A DNA stretch of 64,000 bases from Trachythela sp. YZ-2020 (Eukaryota > Cnidaria > Anthozoa > Malacalcyonacea > Clavulariidae): the NCBI GenBank assembly GCA_016169945.1, contig JADLSH010000389.1:434001-498000 (forward strand). The letters run 5' to 3'. The position numbers were made by a program, and so were the translations under genes. This document shows, piece by piece, positions 10,609 to 22,452 of this stretch (position 1 is the first letter of the stretch; every line of letters begins with the position of its first letter). The notes beneath the pieces were generated by a model that worked only from the letters and a program-made list of their open reading frames with translations, was not told where the DNA came from and searched no databases.

Positions 10609-12329
10609 ATGGCGGAAGGTTTGTCGAACACTAACTCAACAAGATTATCTAATTTAAGTAATCAGTCTATCTCTATAATACAAGGAAATCTTGGTAATCA
10701 TGAGAATATTATCAAATACTTCTCTGAGTTTAAAAAGGGAAGCTTTAAATGGAATGGTACTTTCGAAAATCTCGTAATCTTCATGAATGTGATTTTCGAA
10801 CGAGAGACGGCATGGACTGCTTCAGGCGGCGATTGTAAAAAGCTTGAAATCGATGACCTTATTCTGCGATGGTATTTCAATAATAAAAGCCTAACGATAA
10901 ATGGAGAAGGTAGTGATGAAATGAAATCGCTTTTAAGGACTACAATTGGCCTTAATGATTCGCAATTTATCTTGGATGAAGTATTGGCTGCTGAAACACG
11001 TCAAGATGTACAAGGACTGGCTGAGAATCTATGTCCGGAAGAAAGTGTAAGTTCTATTAAGAAATCGAATGAATTTACTACCAATGAATCAATTTTAAAT
11101 CGCGTTCAGCTACTTGAAGAGAAATTTGAACATAAATTTGATCAATTGATGCGGGAATTTAAGGAGATGAAAGTAAGCCGGGATACTGCAAGCATAAGTA
11201 TTACTTGACGGAGAATATAGACAATTTCTTAATAACGAAAACGAGAGGCTTAGGAACGAAAATACGACACTGCTAGGTGAAAGTAATAACTATAAGATGA
11301 TATTGTCGGACATGAAAGCAAAAGTTGAGGAATTGAGCTGTGAAAAAAACAGCTCAATCACTGTAATAAAAATTTTACAACAAGACCAAGTTGAACCAAA
11401 ACAAGGGAATGTTGTTGACAATTCAAAAGAAACGACAAAGAAAATTAACGCGCAGCTTGGTCATAAAACAATTAACCAAAGTACTAAACAGACAAATAAT
11501 CATTATTCAATTTTATGCATCAGCGATAATGACGGGGAAGAAGAATCAGCATACAGGGTGAGTCAGAAAAAAGTGATGCCTTTGAAATTAAATACAATAG
11601 GGTACAATAGATTCTTTGAAAGAAAATGCAAATATGAAGTTCAATTTCAAAAGGTTCACTATTGTATTAAATTTCAAAGGCATCACTTTTTTCTGACTCA
11701 CCCTGTATAATGAAATCGTCACGGCTAATGATCAAGGTGATAAACAATCACTAAGTAACAATGGGGACGAATTTTATAGAGGCGATAACGTCACGGCTAA
11801 TGATCATGGTGAAAAACAACCACTACTTGACCCCGAATTAGATGCTGAAGCAGTATTATCACAATCAAGAATTAATATGAACGCAACTGATGATGGTGTT
11901 AAAAGTGTTAAACAGATAAACGATGTTTCAACTCAAAAAAATTCTAACTCTGTGCTCTCTTCTTTTGACAAACAACCAAGACTTTTTTATAAATCTAAAT
12001 CTAAATACAATCGTGATCATAAACTACAGCCGAAAGAGCGATTTGCAAGGCATCAGGTCCACCACACAAACTTAGACTATGGGCACTCGCAAAGCTCTAA
12101 ACCTCGAAATTTTTTTCCGAAGAATTTTCGAAGGAATTGGCATTGGAGGAAAAAAGCAAAGAAAATAAATTACCCCCATGTATGGAGCCGTACCAACCAA
12201 AGAATGAACAATTCGAGAATGGACAATTCCTTCCTATTCCGGTCAGAATTACCAATAGAAACTCCGTCTTGGGATGCTTTCCGCCATTCCGTCAATCACA
12301 CTCTGGACCAGTATAGGACTATGGTATAA
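10609..12329 (+). pseudogene. LINE-B ORF1, frameshifted and MITE-interrupted
   Basis: The frame from ATG 10609 begins MAEGLSN. It contains a domain around residues 40-110 (FKWNGTFENLVIFM, WTASGGDCKK, LILRWYFNNKSLTI) that matches the N-terminus of LINE-D1 ORF1 at 47223, followed by heptad-like helices. After a frame change near 11205 the coiled-coil-like part continues with NENERLRNENTTLL. A 152-bp MITE interrupts it at 11554-11705. Downstream there are two imperfect 72-bp-spaced copies of a GTCACGGCTAATGATCA unit, then a basic, Arg/Asn-rich C-terminal part ending at 12329. ORF1 proteins of such elements bind RNA. This copy cannot make an intact product. Confidence 0.75.
11554..11705. mobile_element. 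152-bp mariner-like MITE with TA target duplication
   Basis: The element starts CAGGGTGAGTCAGAAAAAAG and ends with its reverse complement; the inverted repeats run to about 47 bp per side. TA flanks it on both sides (11552-11553 and 11706-11707), the signature of Tc1/mariner insertion. It sits in LINE-B ORF1, so it is younger than that LINE. Confidence 0.9.
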
Positions 12330-12355
12330 ATAATAAATATATTTTACAACGTCAG

Positions 12356-15155
12356 GTGCCCGAATGTCTCTCTTTTCACAATTTAGTTTTTATCAAAAGT
12401 TGCAAATCAAACAGTATTAATCAAAATACTATTTCAAAGGAACCAAATGTTATGGGCAAAGTGGCTGCAGTTTCTATAAGTAAAGAATTCGTGCCTTCTC
12501 TGTTGTTGTCCAACACAATGTCTTTGGCACCAAAAATTGACGAAATTGTGGAAACTACATTGGCGTCAGATATTGATATTGCCATGTTTACAGAGACTTG
12601 GTTAAGGGAAACAATACCTAATGAAGCAATTAGTATACCCAACTATCAATTGCTAAGACGTGATCGGGATCATAAATTACATGGAGGTGTCTGCTTATAT
12701 GTAAAATCATCAATATTTTGTTGACAGTTAATCGATGTACAAAGTGAAAGTATGGAAGTGCTATGGGCCCTTTTACATCCCCGCCGTCTACCTAGAGGAT
12801 ACAACCAACTCATAGTGGGAGTAGTTTATCACCCACCCGGAGAAGACAACGACAGCATGATTTCCTACTTAAGAAACTCGTTGGAATATTTTGAGTCATC
12901 TTTCCCAAACAGTGCGATTATCGTTGCTGGCGATTTTAATAAATTGAAATTGAAACATACTGCAAAACTATTTCAATTAAAATCAATGATAAAATTCCCA
13001 ACACGAGGTACTAACATCTTGGATCAGATCTTTTCTAATCTAGATAAATTTTACAACTCTCCCAGTAGTGCGCCACCTTTTGGTCTATCAGATCATATTA
13101 CAATTAAAGTCAAACCCAGAGACCGTGTTTCATCTGGCGGATCTCAAACAAAAGTAATCAAAGTTAGAGACAAACGAAAAAGCAAACAAGCAAGCCTTGG
13201 CCAGTTTTTGGGTGAAGTTCCATGGTCACGTATGTTGTCCACCGACCTTACATGTGAGCAGAACATGGAAATAATGACAGATATTATTAACTATGGATTA
13301 AACACTCTCATGCCCCTATATTCTATAAAGGTCCATCAAAATGACCGCCCCTGGGTTACTAGTCATTTTATATCACTGATCTCTCGGAGACAAAAGGCCT
13401 TTGCATCTGGAAATTATGCTCTGTTCAAAGTTTTTCGTAATAAAGTTAACAGGGAGAGGAAGCGCATACGTAAATCGTATTATAAGTCTAAAGTTGAAAG
13501 TGAAACCTAGCAAATGGTGGCAGGAGGTTAAACAACTCTGTGGAAATCATAAATCATACACAAAGAACATTAAAGACATGTTATCGCCGGAATTAAGTTT
13601 TGATGAGGAAATGTTATGTGAAAAAATAAATGAATCTTTCCTTAATGCAATGAATGATTACTCTCCATTACCAGCCGATGCAGGTGTTAGAAACAATGTC
13701 AATGAACAAATTACTACAGTCGATGAATTTGAGGTTGCAGCGAAATTAAAGAAAATAAGTCGCTCAAAATCTGGTGGCCCTGATGGTCTTGAAAACTGGC
13801 TATTAAAAGATTACGCAGATATCCTTGCATTACCTATCTCCATAGTTTTAAACGTGTCATTTAAATCCTGTTGTGTTCCAAAACTGTGGAAATTGGCTGA
13901 TGTGGTACCTCTGCCTAAAGTGTCCGCTATTGAAGATTTTGTTCGGGATTTAAGACCAATATCACTCACCTCTAGCCTTTCTAGAGGAGATTGTTATTGA
14001 AAAAGACTTGAGACCAGTCCTGTTAAGATCAATTGACCAAAAACAATTTGGTTTTATTCCTAATTCATCAACCACCCATGGTCTCATCTCAATGATTGAT
14101 CATTGGTTGAATATGACAGATGGCAACGGGGTTCCGTTCATGCTGCATTTTTGGATTTCAAAAAGGCTTTTGACTTGATAGACCACAACGTATTGATTGC
14201 CAAACTTATAAGTCTTGGAGTTAAATCTTCTACTATAAACTGGCTCATTGATTTCCTTCGAGATCGGCAACAAAGAGTTAAGCTTCACAGTCATTGTCTT
14301 TCTAGTTATAAATATGTGCCCGCAGGTGTACCGCAGGGGACTCGCTTAGGGCCTTGGCTCTTTCTGGCCATGATTAATGATCTCGGACTTACTGGCGAAA
14401 ATGAATCATTGATGTGGAAGTTTGCAGATGATACCACTACTTCCGAATTCATCTTACCGGATCAAGAAAGTTCTTTACAACATGAAATCAATCATATTGC
14501 TAAATGGTCGAAAGACAATAAACTTATGCTAAATCCAAAGAAATGTAAGGAAATGATTATAAGTTTTAGAAAATCTAAACCAACGTTTAATGTGATTCAA
14601 ATTAATGAACAACCTGTTGAAAGAGTTCAAAAAGTGAAAATCCTGGGACTCACGATAAGAAATGACTTGAAATGGAATGACCATATAATTGATATCACTA
14701 AAAAAGCAGCAAAACGCATGTATCTTCTCAAGCAACTTAAGCGGGCTGATGTGGACACAAAAGATTTGGTCTGCTTCTATTCCATAATAATAAGATCGAT
14801 TCTCGAATATTCCTGCCAAGTATTTCATTCTGCTCTTCCAAATTATCTATCTGAGGAATTAGAGCGTATCCAAAAAAGAGCAATGCGTATCATATTTCCT
14901 GGTGTACATTATAATGATGCACTTCTCGAAGCTAATATTCCAACATTATATAATAGACGCGAACTTCTCTGTAAGAAGTTCTTTGGAAAAATGGTGCAGG
15001 ACAACGATCACAAACTGGCTTGTTTGTTACCTGATAGGACTGATAGCACATGTAATCATTTGCGATCTCATAGAACTTTTCGTATAACCAAATGTAACAC
15101 TAATCGCTACAAAACGTCTTTTCTACCAAATTATGTAAATAAGTATGATTCTTAA
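12356..15155 (+). pseudogene. LINE-B ORF2 (endonuclease and reverse transcriptase), broken
   Basis: Landmarks in order are an APE endonuclease with FTETWL near 12592, RDRDHKLHGGVCLY, AGDFN near 12932 and LSDH near 13090; a linker with NRERKRIRKSYYKSK and WWQEVKQLCG; and a reverse transcriptase with SGGPDGLENWLLK, RPISLT, FKKAFDLIDHN, GVPQGTRLGPW and an intact FADD box near 14421. A TGA at 12722 and frame shifts near 13495, 13975 and 14130 break it. The C-terminal part ends with TFRITKCNTNRYKTSFLPN. The family is the same as LINE-C, LINE-D1 and LINE-D2. It would encode target-primed reverse transcription. Confidence 0.85.
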
Positions 15156-15756
15156 TAGATATATAGTGCTTTAAATGTAATATATAGTTAGGTTCTAATA
15201 TTAACTTTAAAGGTAGGTTACAGTCGATTCTGCGCATGCGCGGGCTGTGTTTACATTTTTTGTTTTTGTTTTGAACCACATTGACTATATAACATGAAGT
15301 ATATAACAGGTGTTCGGAACACGATTCAGTACGTTCGACATAATTTGCGACGTAAGGAGTGCAATGTTTCACAATTTGTACTTCACTGAATTTTTTCTAC
15401 ACTTTTAAATCTTTATACGACTTTTAATTGAAAAATCGTGAATAAAGAGGCCGCTTTGAACCTTGTGCGGTCAGCTAGATCAAAAGGCAACAGCCAGAGC
15501 GGCGAAATCCCGAAAGTGCGAGTTCGATCATTGAATGATAAATATTTGTGTTTACTTTTGGAATTTAACGACTTGGAAGTGTTATAAATGTGTATAATCA
15601 TGAAAATATTTCATGTGGTATCTCTCGTTCGAAACATGTTGCCAGAGTTGTTGTTGCAGTCATGGCAGGAGCACTGGAAGAAGGTTTCTCGCTTGACGAA
15701 TTTTAAACAAGTGTGATCGAAAGTGTTGCTGCAGTGCCCAATGTAGACAACAATAT

Positions 15757-16629
15757 CACTACATGTTCTTGTCGCGGCGCCTGTCTTCGCGAAAAGGGTG
15801 GAATTATTGTCCGTGTAAAAGCGTAAACAGCTTTTGTTCTAGCGCGTGCCATGGACACGATTTTGGATGCTGCATGAACAACAGAAGGGCCCAAGAGAGT
15901 GACAGTGAAGACACAGTAAGTATTCCAATCTTTTGTGTATATTATGTACAAAAATTATGTATGATTTGCAATTATCGCCTGGAAGTATCTGAAATATGTA
16001 ACTCACTGATGTCACCCTCAGATCGATAGAAGAATAAAATACTTTCTTTTTTTTCTTTGCATTAATATAAGAACAGTTTTATTCACTTTCACACTATACT
16101 TTTTTAGAATTCTGATTTCTCAATGCAAGAACTGGAAAGCGAGGTAGAGGAGGAGTTGATAGAAAGTGAAGAGATAGGAGAGGACGTGGCAGAGGAAGAG
16201 CTAGAATTCGTGCTAGGGGAAGAGGTAGATCAACCCACAACCACCAAGCCCAGATGCCGACAACGAAACTCCTGAGTGGTGCAATTGTGGCCACTGCATT
16301 GTTATGCCAACGCAGGATGAGAACAAATGCTGTGCAACTGTATAAGACGTCCATGTATTTACAGAACAAATGTATTTAGACAAGTAGTTACTGATGGCAA
16401 TGTTCTGGAGATTGCAATGAGATACAGGGAGGATGTTCTCGTTCTGAACAATGTCAGAGATAATCAAAGTTTTCGCCATGCAGCATATAGACAATATGCA
16501 CTATGGCAACATGGAAGGTTGGGAAGGGGTACCAGAAGGGTTGTTCCAAGCTGCTGTGTTGTTGCCATACATGCTCGTTACCCTTCACCCAATGGTGTGT
16601 ACACAGGATATAGGCCTGCACGCTTGTAG
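15757..16629 (+). pseudogene. P2X7 C-terminal domain gene inside the TTAA element
   Basis: A Cys-rich exon-like stretch at about 15757-15916 ends at a good donor (ACA followed by GTAAGT), and a pyrimidine-rich acceptor occurs near 16108. The next exon has a low-complexity stretch that reads as Gly/Arg repeats or as acidic repeats depending on frame, then PEWCNCGHCIVM with Trp at 16276, ENKCC, and after a frame change RPCIY, FRHAAYRQYALWQHGRLG, RRVVPSCCVVAI and YTGYRPARL ending at 16629. This order matches the P2X7 intracellular zinc-binding domain. The frame changes mean this copy is probably not functional. No P2X channel segment is present. Confidence 0.7.
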
Positions 16630-17190
16630 ATATTAAGCATATGATCCTTTATTTATGTTCTATTTTGTCTAAAAGCAGACAATTTAACTTGCCTGCATTA
16701 TGGAATTAGTAACCTCTGCACAGTGTACACAGAAATTTTGTTTCCTGTGTATAGACTGCGAATCGACAAACAAAAGATAATTGTTCTGTCACATCTTCAT
16801 ATTATTAGTGCATAATTTTGGATTTATAGTCTATCGTGTCATATTATTCTATATAATTATTGTTTAGCCTATCACAATTTCCCCCTGATTCTCACATGAT
16901 CAGAACAAGTTATTGTTTGCCGATTCACAGTCAATACAGGTAACAAAATTTATGTATAGACTGTTCACAGGCTATATCGTTAGGGTTTACTTCCATTATT
17001 TGCTGGATATGGAATTATAAATAAGAGGAGAGCCTTTGTGTTAACAAATTCTTGCATGTGGTTATTAACAAGAAGTTCTAGCAGGCAGTTTTGTTTTTTG
17101 TTATTTACTAGTGGCTCAGTTCAATACTAAAAATAGTATGGGAACAATTAACTTATTGGGTTGAGTTGCAAATCTCCCACCAACATGGTC
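16630..17190. other. Non-coding interior of the TTAA element
   Basis: No coding signal is recognised on either strand between the P2X7-like gene and the minus-strand acidic exons. Confidence 0.4.
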
Positions 17191-17192
17191 GT

Positions 17193-18680
17193 TTACAAAC
17201 ACTCCCATATATAGATGTAATCAATGACATAAGAGTGTCTGTAAATACAATACACTTTTCCATCTTTATGGCTTCTTGTAGAGATGTACTCTGATGATGT
17301 CGTTGTCTTGGTTCCTCCTTCGCTATTTCCACCTTCAGGCTCATCTCCATCTTCATGCTCATCTCCATCATGCCCATTTATAGTTACATTTAATACATCC
17401 TCTATTAACGGTTCATCAAAAGCAGGATCCAATTTAAATTGTGCATTAAGTATGTATTACTTGCATGCATGTACAGTAATACTGTACATACATAAATCAT
17501 ATGGTATATAAAGACAAGTTTTTTAAAACATGTACCCAAAAATGGGGAATATTTGCTGTGTGAGAAAGGCTAATTACATTATAGACTAACTCTTTATCAG
17601 TTTATGCCACTTTAATAATACCCTAACAGCCTCTGTTCAGCAGACACTAACCTGCTCCCTGAGGGTGCCTGTTTAATACAGGTTTGACAACAGACTTTTA
17701 AGGGTTGTGTTGATGGCTTACATATACTTACTGAGGAAAATCATCAGTAGGAGACAGTATGTTTGGTGGCTGGATAGTCAGATCCGATATGTCATCACCA
17801 AAGTCATCATCACTTTCTCCACTAATGGCAGACATGGTTTCTTCGCCAATAGGATTTGATCAAATCTGGTAAATTGTAAATACTTCATATATAAAAATCT
17901 TAATACTGTATGTCATACCGAACAATGCAATTACTTGCTACTAAATCTGCAAGTAAAATCACTAAATCTGCAAGACTGAATTGAGTCTCAAATCAGCTTC
18001 TTATTTGGTTAGGCTAAATTTATTTGCGATAAAAACATAGCACCATGTGCCAGAAAATGAATGAGACTGGAAAACATGCGGTATAATGGGTAGACAATAT
18101 TACACAATAAGCTCACATGTTAATATTTAGATTCTCACTTATCATAGTACTTTATTTATCTGCAAGCCACAAAAGCTTGCCACAGAAATAAATAAACAAC
18201 ACAAAATTTGACATAAATTATACAGTATGTATAACAAACTCAAATATTCAACAACTTCATTACCTGGCGAACACATGCTGCTTTTTGAGCGTCTTCTAGT
18301 AAGGAGAACAAATACAATGTACCCCACATCTTCAGTGCCAGACAATGGCCACATTGTCGTTGTGCTCTCTGTTTGAGTTTCTACGTTGCTAAAACATTAC
18401 AGAATACGTAAAAGAAAGTAAATAAAAAGCGTAAAGTCATCATAAAAGGGTCAAAGGTTTATTTGCATCATTAATATGCTTACCATAACGTGTTTCTCAA
18501 TGCGTAATAATCGAGCAGAAACTCTGCGACATGCTGATCGGTTTTGAGGTTGTGATCTTCTTTAAACGCTCTCCACCTCTCGAAAGCATCAAATAACGAC
18601 ACTTTAGATGCGTCTCTTTTCTTGTCGTATTCTTTTCTAGCCTCAGATCTGCTACGATGGCTTATATTTCAAGGATCTAC
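17193..18680 (-). pseudogene. Possible minus-strand gene of the TTAA element
   Basis: Three minus-strand open stretches look like exons. One from 18680 to 18486 reads RSRSEARKEYDKKRDASKVS, then FERWRAFKEDHNLKTDQHVAEFLL, and ends at a GTAAGC donor. One from 17835 to 17732 starts with ATG, is acidic (SGESDDDFGDDISDL) and ends at a GTAAGT donor. One from about 17432 to 17193 is acidic (DEHEDGDEPEGG). Two good donors on one strand support a spliced gene. I do not recognise the family; it may be an accessory DNA-binding protein of the element. I could not fix the acceptors. Confidence 0.4.
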
Positions 18681-18877
18681 ATCCGAACGTACTTGATGTG
18701 CCGGAATCAGCCATCACTCCTTCCAATGGCGACAGTCGAATGAATATTGATTATAAGGCGGCCGCGCGTGTGTTTATTATGCTTTAGGACTGGAAACGTG
18801 TTATGATTGTAATATGAGTAGGCTACTCATAACAAACTCACCGCACATGCGCAGAATCGACTATAACCTACCTTTAA

Positions 18878-18966
18878 CATACAAACATATTTTATATAAA
18901 TGTATCTTTATCGTATACATGTAATTCAGTCATGTTGACTGCAAGATGTATATTTTTAATAAACGA

Positions 18967-19021
<55 letters not shown>
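18878..19021 (+). repeat. LINE-B 3' end with (TTGA)n tail
   Basis: The sequence from 18878 reads on from LINE-B position 15206 once the TTAA element is removed. It contains GACTGCAAGATGTATATTTT and TTAATAAA and then about 14 copies of a TTGA/GATT tetranucleotide. The same ending, with other tetranucleotides, closes LINE-C, LINE-D1 and LINE-D2. Confidence 0.8.
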
Positions 19022-19024
<3 letters not shown>

Positions 19025-20226
19025 GACCATGAATGCAAAAACCAAATACGAAACCTTTCACCTTTCAAAATTGAAAATGTGCTAATGCCTAAATTATATA
19101 TATTTATATATGTTGTAAGAGGTTCATGTAGGATACTTAGCTTGTCAACCCATACGTTTGGTAAAAAGGCCACATGCAGCCCGCGCGCTAGAACAGTGAT
19201 GACATTTGGCATGCAGTATCAGTTTACATATTATACATGCAATGCACATTTCTCAGTAACAGTACTCAGTCTAAAAGTGGAATTTCTACCTCAACAATGG
19301 ACAAAATCAACATTTAATAATTTATTCTAATATATAATTTGGTATATTATTATTCAGTTAGAGTTATTCCTTACAAAATTGAGCTTATATATCAAAACCA
19401 ACACTTCTCACTCAAACTCACAATACTTAATTGAAAATTTATGTCTATTCTAATATAGTCAGCAGTGAGAAATGTGAATTTTGTCCTAAAAGGGCCATAT
19501 TCCTCGTTTGAAACATTTTCAGATAATTTTGCTAGAAACACCGATACATCTATAACAATTATATTTTCTGCACACTGATTCAGTGCCGAGATTTTAAAAA
19601 TTTCAGTGAGTACTGTCACTGAGTATTGTCGATATTGCCGTGGTGTCGACAAATTTGTCTGACAATAGTTATTACTGTATATCCCATTACATGACATTCA
19701 CCTTTGTATATATCCGTATCAAATAACTTGTCAACTCTGATAGGCACTAAAAGTACATTCTTACAGGTTTTAGTTAAACTATTGACATACACTACAATGT
19801 GCATAGACGATATTTATGGACTTTGTTTAACTTATTCAAACCTGGCGGCTTAGCTATGTATTCATGCATGCGTAACCCTGTGTATATGCCATGCTAAGTG
19901 AGAACATTGTAATTGAAGTTATCTAATATAGTGTATTTCCTCTTATCACTTAGGTGTATGAGCCAGCATAAAGTTTCTATAAAAAATAGATGGCCATGCA
20001 CATGCGTCAAAACCTAAGGTATAGGGGTTAAAAGTTTCCCACCCTTTGCATGGTAACCAATCCCATCAATTGGACGGACAGCATTGAAAAGTATAAATCT
20101 AATTAATAACACGCTATCTTTGCTAAATAGCCTTTTTTAAGATAACCATGATGCAGTTTGTGCAACAGTTCAACTATATTGTTTATAATTGTCTTTAGCG
20201 TAAAAATCAGAAAACATCTTACTTTC
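19022..20226. other. No gene recognised
   Basis: Two minus-strand frames of 101 and 62 codons (19392-19697 and 19616-19804) overlap here but show no known motif. Nothing else is supported. Confidence 0.4.
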
Positions 20227-20228
20227 AG

Positions 20229-20483
20229 ACAATCTTGGCCAAAAACCGTAGAACGATGAGTCATTTTCTGTGCATTAGTGATGCACTCCCCCCCCCCCCG
20301 CCATTCAATGTTGATGTTCAGTGACTTGGCATCTGGGACAAACAAACTATTACGTCCAGTAAGAATGCTAGAAAGCAACATTGAATGGGGGCGCGGGGGG
20401 AGATACAATTTCATGTTAAAACCCGATAGTAGGGAAAATCGATTATTCTGTCCGTCGTTCCACGAACTTTTGGCCAAGATTGT
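20229..20483. mobile_element. 255-bp MITE, copy 2, with AG target duplication
   Basis: This copy is almost identical to 9750-10004, in the same orientation, with the same 16-bp perfect terminal repeat and the same internal inverted pair. AG flanks it at 20227-20228 and 20484-20485. The C-run contains a G, unlike copy 1. On the minus strand it lies at the end of a coding exon. Confidence 0.9.
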
Positions 20484-20621
20484 AGGTTCAAACTGATAGC
20501 CCAGGATTTCGCCCCCTTGTAAAATATTCCTATGAAGTTCGTCTAAACTCTCACCTGAAGAAATAGAAGTTCTTGAACCCGATGAATCATCGCTTGACAA
20601 ACTTAAAACATTGGCATTCAT
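20484..20621 (-). pseudogene. N-terminal exon of a P2X7-like transposon gene
   Basis: The minus-strand frame from ATG 20621 reads MNANVLSLSSDDSSGSRTS, then SSGESLDELHRN and GYQFEP, stopping at the MITE. When the MITE and one copy of the duplication are removed, the frame continues with Glu and reaches a GTAAGA donor. Ser/Asp-rich starts ending in YxFEP are, to my knowledge, usual for P2X7-domain transposon proteins. The matching C-terminal exon is not adjacent. Confidence 0.5.
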
Positions 20622-20649
20622 GATGAACTCTATACAAAACACTTGCAAT

Positions 20650-21195
20650 GCAAGAACAACAACAGCTCAGAAGCACGCAATGACGTCAAAAAGGAAGCCG
20701 CTGACCAAATACGCGTCTGCGCGGGAAAGAAGAATATGGCGTCGAAATTTGCAAAAATCGCGAACTTTGACGAAGAATTTCTCCTTTACTATTTAACAAT
20801 TAGACAACGAGGCCGAGTTGGCTATGAGCGAATAGTCAACGAGGCGAAGCCGAGTTGACTATTCGCTCATAGCCAACGAGGCCGAGTTGTCTAATTGTTT
20901 TAGTATAAACTATAGCATTTATTGAGAACTAGGGAACACAATACAAAAGTAAACAAAAGTATTAATATTAATTTTAAACGTGAATTTTCACGCCATTGTT
21001 TTGAATTTTGCTACTAGTAGACTATCACTAATAGTCTACGAGTAGCGTAGCCAATCAGAACGCAGGAAAAGTGATAGTCTATTACTAAGTTTATACTAAA
21101 AAGAATTAGACCGAGATATTTCAAGAACAATCTATTTAAGGTATTATCTTTTCTATAAACGTAACTTGTCTGGGGCTGCAGTTCCCTTTCAAGGG
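20650..21195 (+). repeat. Dispersed transposon segment, copy B, split by a foldback insertion
   Basis: It matches 2597-2830 in reverse orientation: GAAGCACGCAATGACGTCA through CTCCTTTACTAT, then after an interruption AAAGAATTAGACC to the GGGGCTGCAGTTCCC near 21180. The interruption at 20793-21097 is absent from copy A. Confidence 0.75.
20793..21097. mobile_element. Foldback insertion with nested stems
   Basis: Left part: AACAATTAGACAAC, then GAGGCCGAG, then TTGGCTATGAGCGAATAGTC, then a loop GAGGCGAAGCCGAG, then the exact complements of both stems in reverse order with GAGGCCGAG again between them, in the same orientation on both sides. Right part (20899-21097): TTTAGTATAAACT with its complement at the far end and an inner pair TAGACTATCAC / GTGATAGTCTA. 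Copy A (2597-2830) shows the empty site. Confidence 0.8.
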
Positions 21196-21322
21196 TAAAA
21201 AGAGTAAAAACATTAGGCAATCACTCCCGGTATATTATCCTACTCCACATTTTTTCACAGACAGTAGAATAAAACGATATACAAAAGCTTGCTAGTTCTT
21301 TGACTGAAACAGATGAAAATAG

Positions 21323-22452
21323 CTATTTGGGAAACTTACTCCATGTCTTAAAATTTCTAGAGAACTGTGTTGTGGAGATATTAAAACGATGTGCAAAATC
21401 TTGTACAAGTAACCCCAAACGTAATCTTATGAGCACAAGATATAATTCTCGTTCTGGTGACATGGATATTGGTTTGCCACAATATGATTCTGAGGGTATA
21501 GTAGCTGTATTTGAACCATCGTACACAACATATTCCTTTATTTATTTATTTTTTATTTATTACACGAATTATTATACAGGATAAACACTTCAGCAAGAAA
21601 CTAGCTGTTGTCAATGTGTGTCCTGTGCTAAAAATCCAAACAGCCTAAAATATGTATATAATTATATTTACAGGGAAACAAATAAGAAAAAAAAATAATT
21701 TAAATAGAATAATTTAAAATAGAAATAAAGATAGGAAGGTAAAAATATAGTTAAAAATAGATTTCTAAAAGCTTTTCAAAATCCTCATACTTCTCCGTTT
21801 TGCGTATTTCCGTTGGCAGGTTCACAGGTTGAGGGAAGGTAGCTATAAAATGTGTTGAAACTGGAATAATTTGGAAAGCCAGTGTAACATTTAATGACAT
21901 TGTCACCGCCAATAAATCTTTCCTACTGAAATACCCCACATTTTAATTTTGCCATATCTTCATCATACTTTAATGCTTCCAAAGTTTTTTTTTCTGCCAG
22001 AGGAGATATTTCATCCTTAAGCTCATTGATGTATTGTCAGTGATAGTGTCATCAGATCTATCATCTTTAGTTGTACTCATATTTTCCAAACTGGATTCTT
22101 CAGGAATAACTGGATCGTGTTTACAATGAACCAATATCCTCACAGCGGAGCTTTTCCTAGGTTTACTGGTTATAGCAGTGGCAAAAATTGTTGGAATGTT
22201 GTTGCTATATGTTTTTGTACCGCCCACAAAATGTGCTGAGCGACCAGGGTCCCTTGCAGCTTTCCTTTTCAACAATCGTACCCACTTTCTCTTCAACTCT
22301 GGATTTTTTTGAATTTTGTGGAATGACAACTCTGGATTATTTCCATTATTGTTCTCACATTGTGGTATACAGCAATATCTTTTACGCATTCTAGAGACCC
22401 CAACAGTTTCACTATCGTTCAGCTCATGTGAAGTGCTTGGTTCACCCTCCAT
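21323..22452 (-). pseudogene. THAP and HTH/DDE_Tnp_4-type transposase remnant
   Basis: From ATG 22452 the minus-strand protein begins MEGEPSTSHE and contains a THAP-like domain: RYCCIPQCENNN, SFHKIQ, KRKWVRLLKRK, SAHFVGG and IPTIF. The cysteine expected two residues before the HF histidine is Arg, so zinc binding is doubtful. The frame stops at 21970. A separate minus-strand frame at 21526-21323 reads PERELYLVLIRLRLGLLVQD and FAHRFNISTTQFSRNFKTW, the helix-turn-helix that precedes DDE_Tnp_4 transposase cores. The catalytic core itself is missing. THAP domains bind the element's terminal repeats. Confidence 0.65.

Larger units (their letters stand above)
15211..18873. mobile_element. 3.66-kb DNA transposon with TTAA target duplication
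   Basis: The ends are inverted repeats beginning AGGTAGGTTA and continuing through AGTCGATTCTGCGCATG; the other end differs by single bases. TTAA flanks the element at 15207-15210 and 18874-18877. It sits in the 3' untranslated region of LINE-B, whose tail resumes at 18878. It carries a P2X7-like gene on the plus strand and exons of a second gene on the minus strand. TTAA sites fit Kolobok or piggyBac; I see no intact transposase. Confidence 0.85.

Noticed and set aside
11541..11710. Coding sequence across the 152-bp element in LINE-B ORF1
   Set aside because: The frame passes through the MITE by chance; inverted repeats and TA duplication show it is an insertion.
19392..19804. A minus-strand gene of about 100-160 codons
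   Set aside because: The two overlapping frames have no recognisable domain, no splice support and no homolog in the window.
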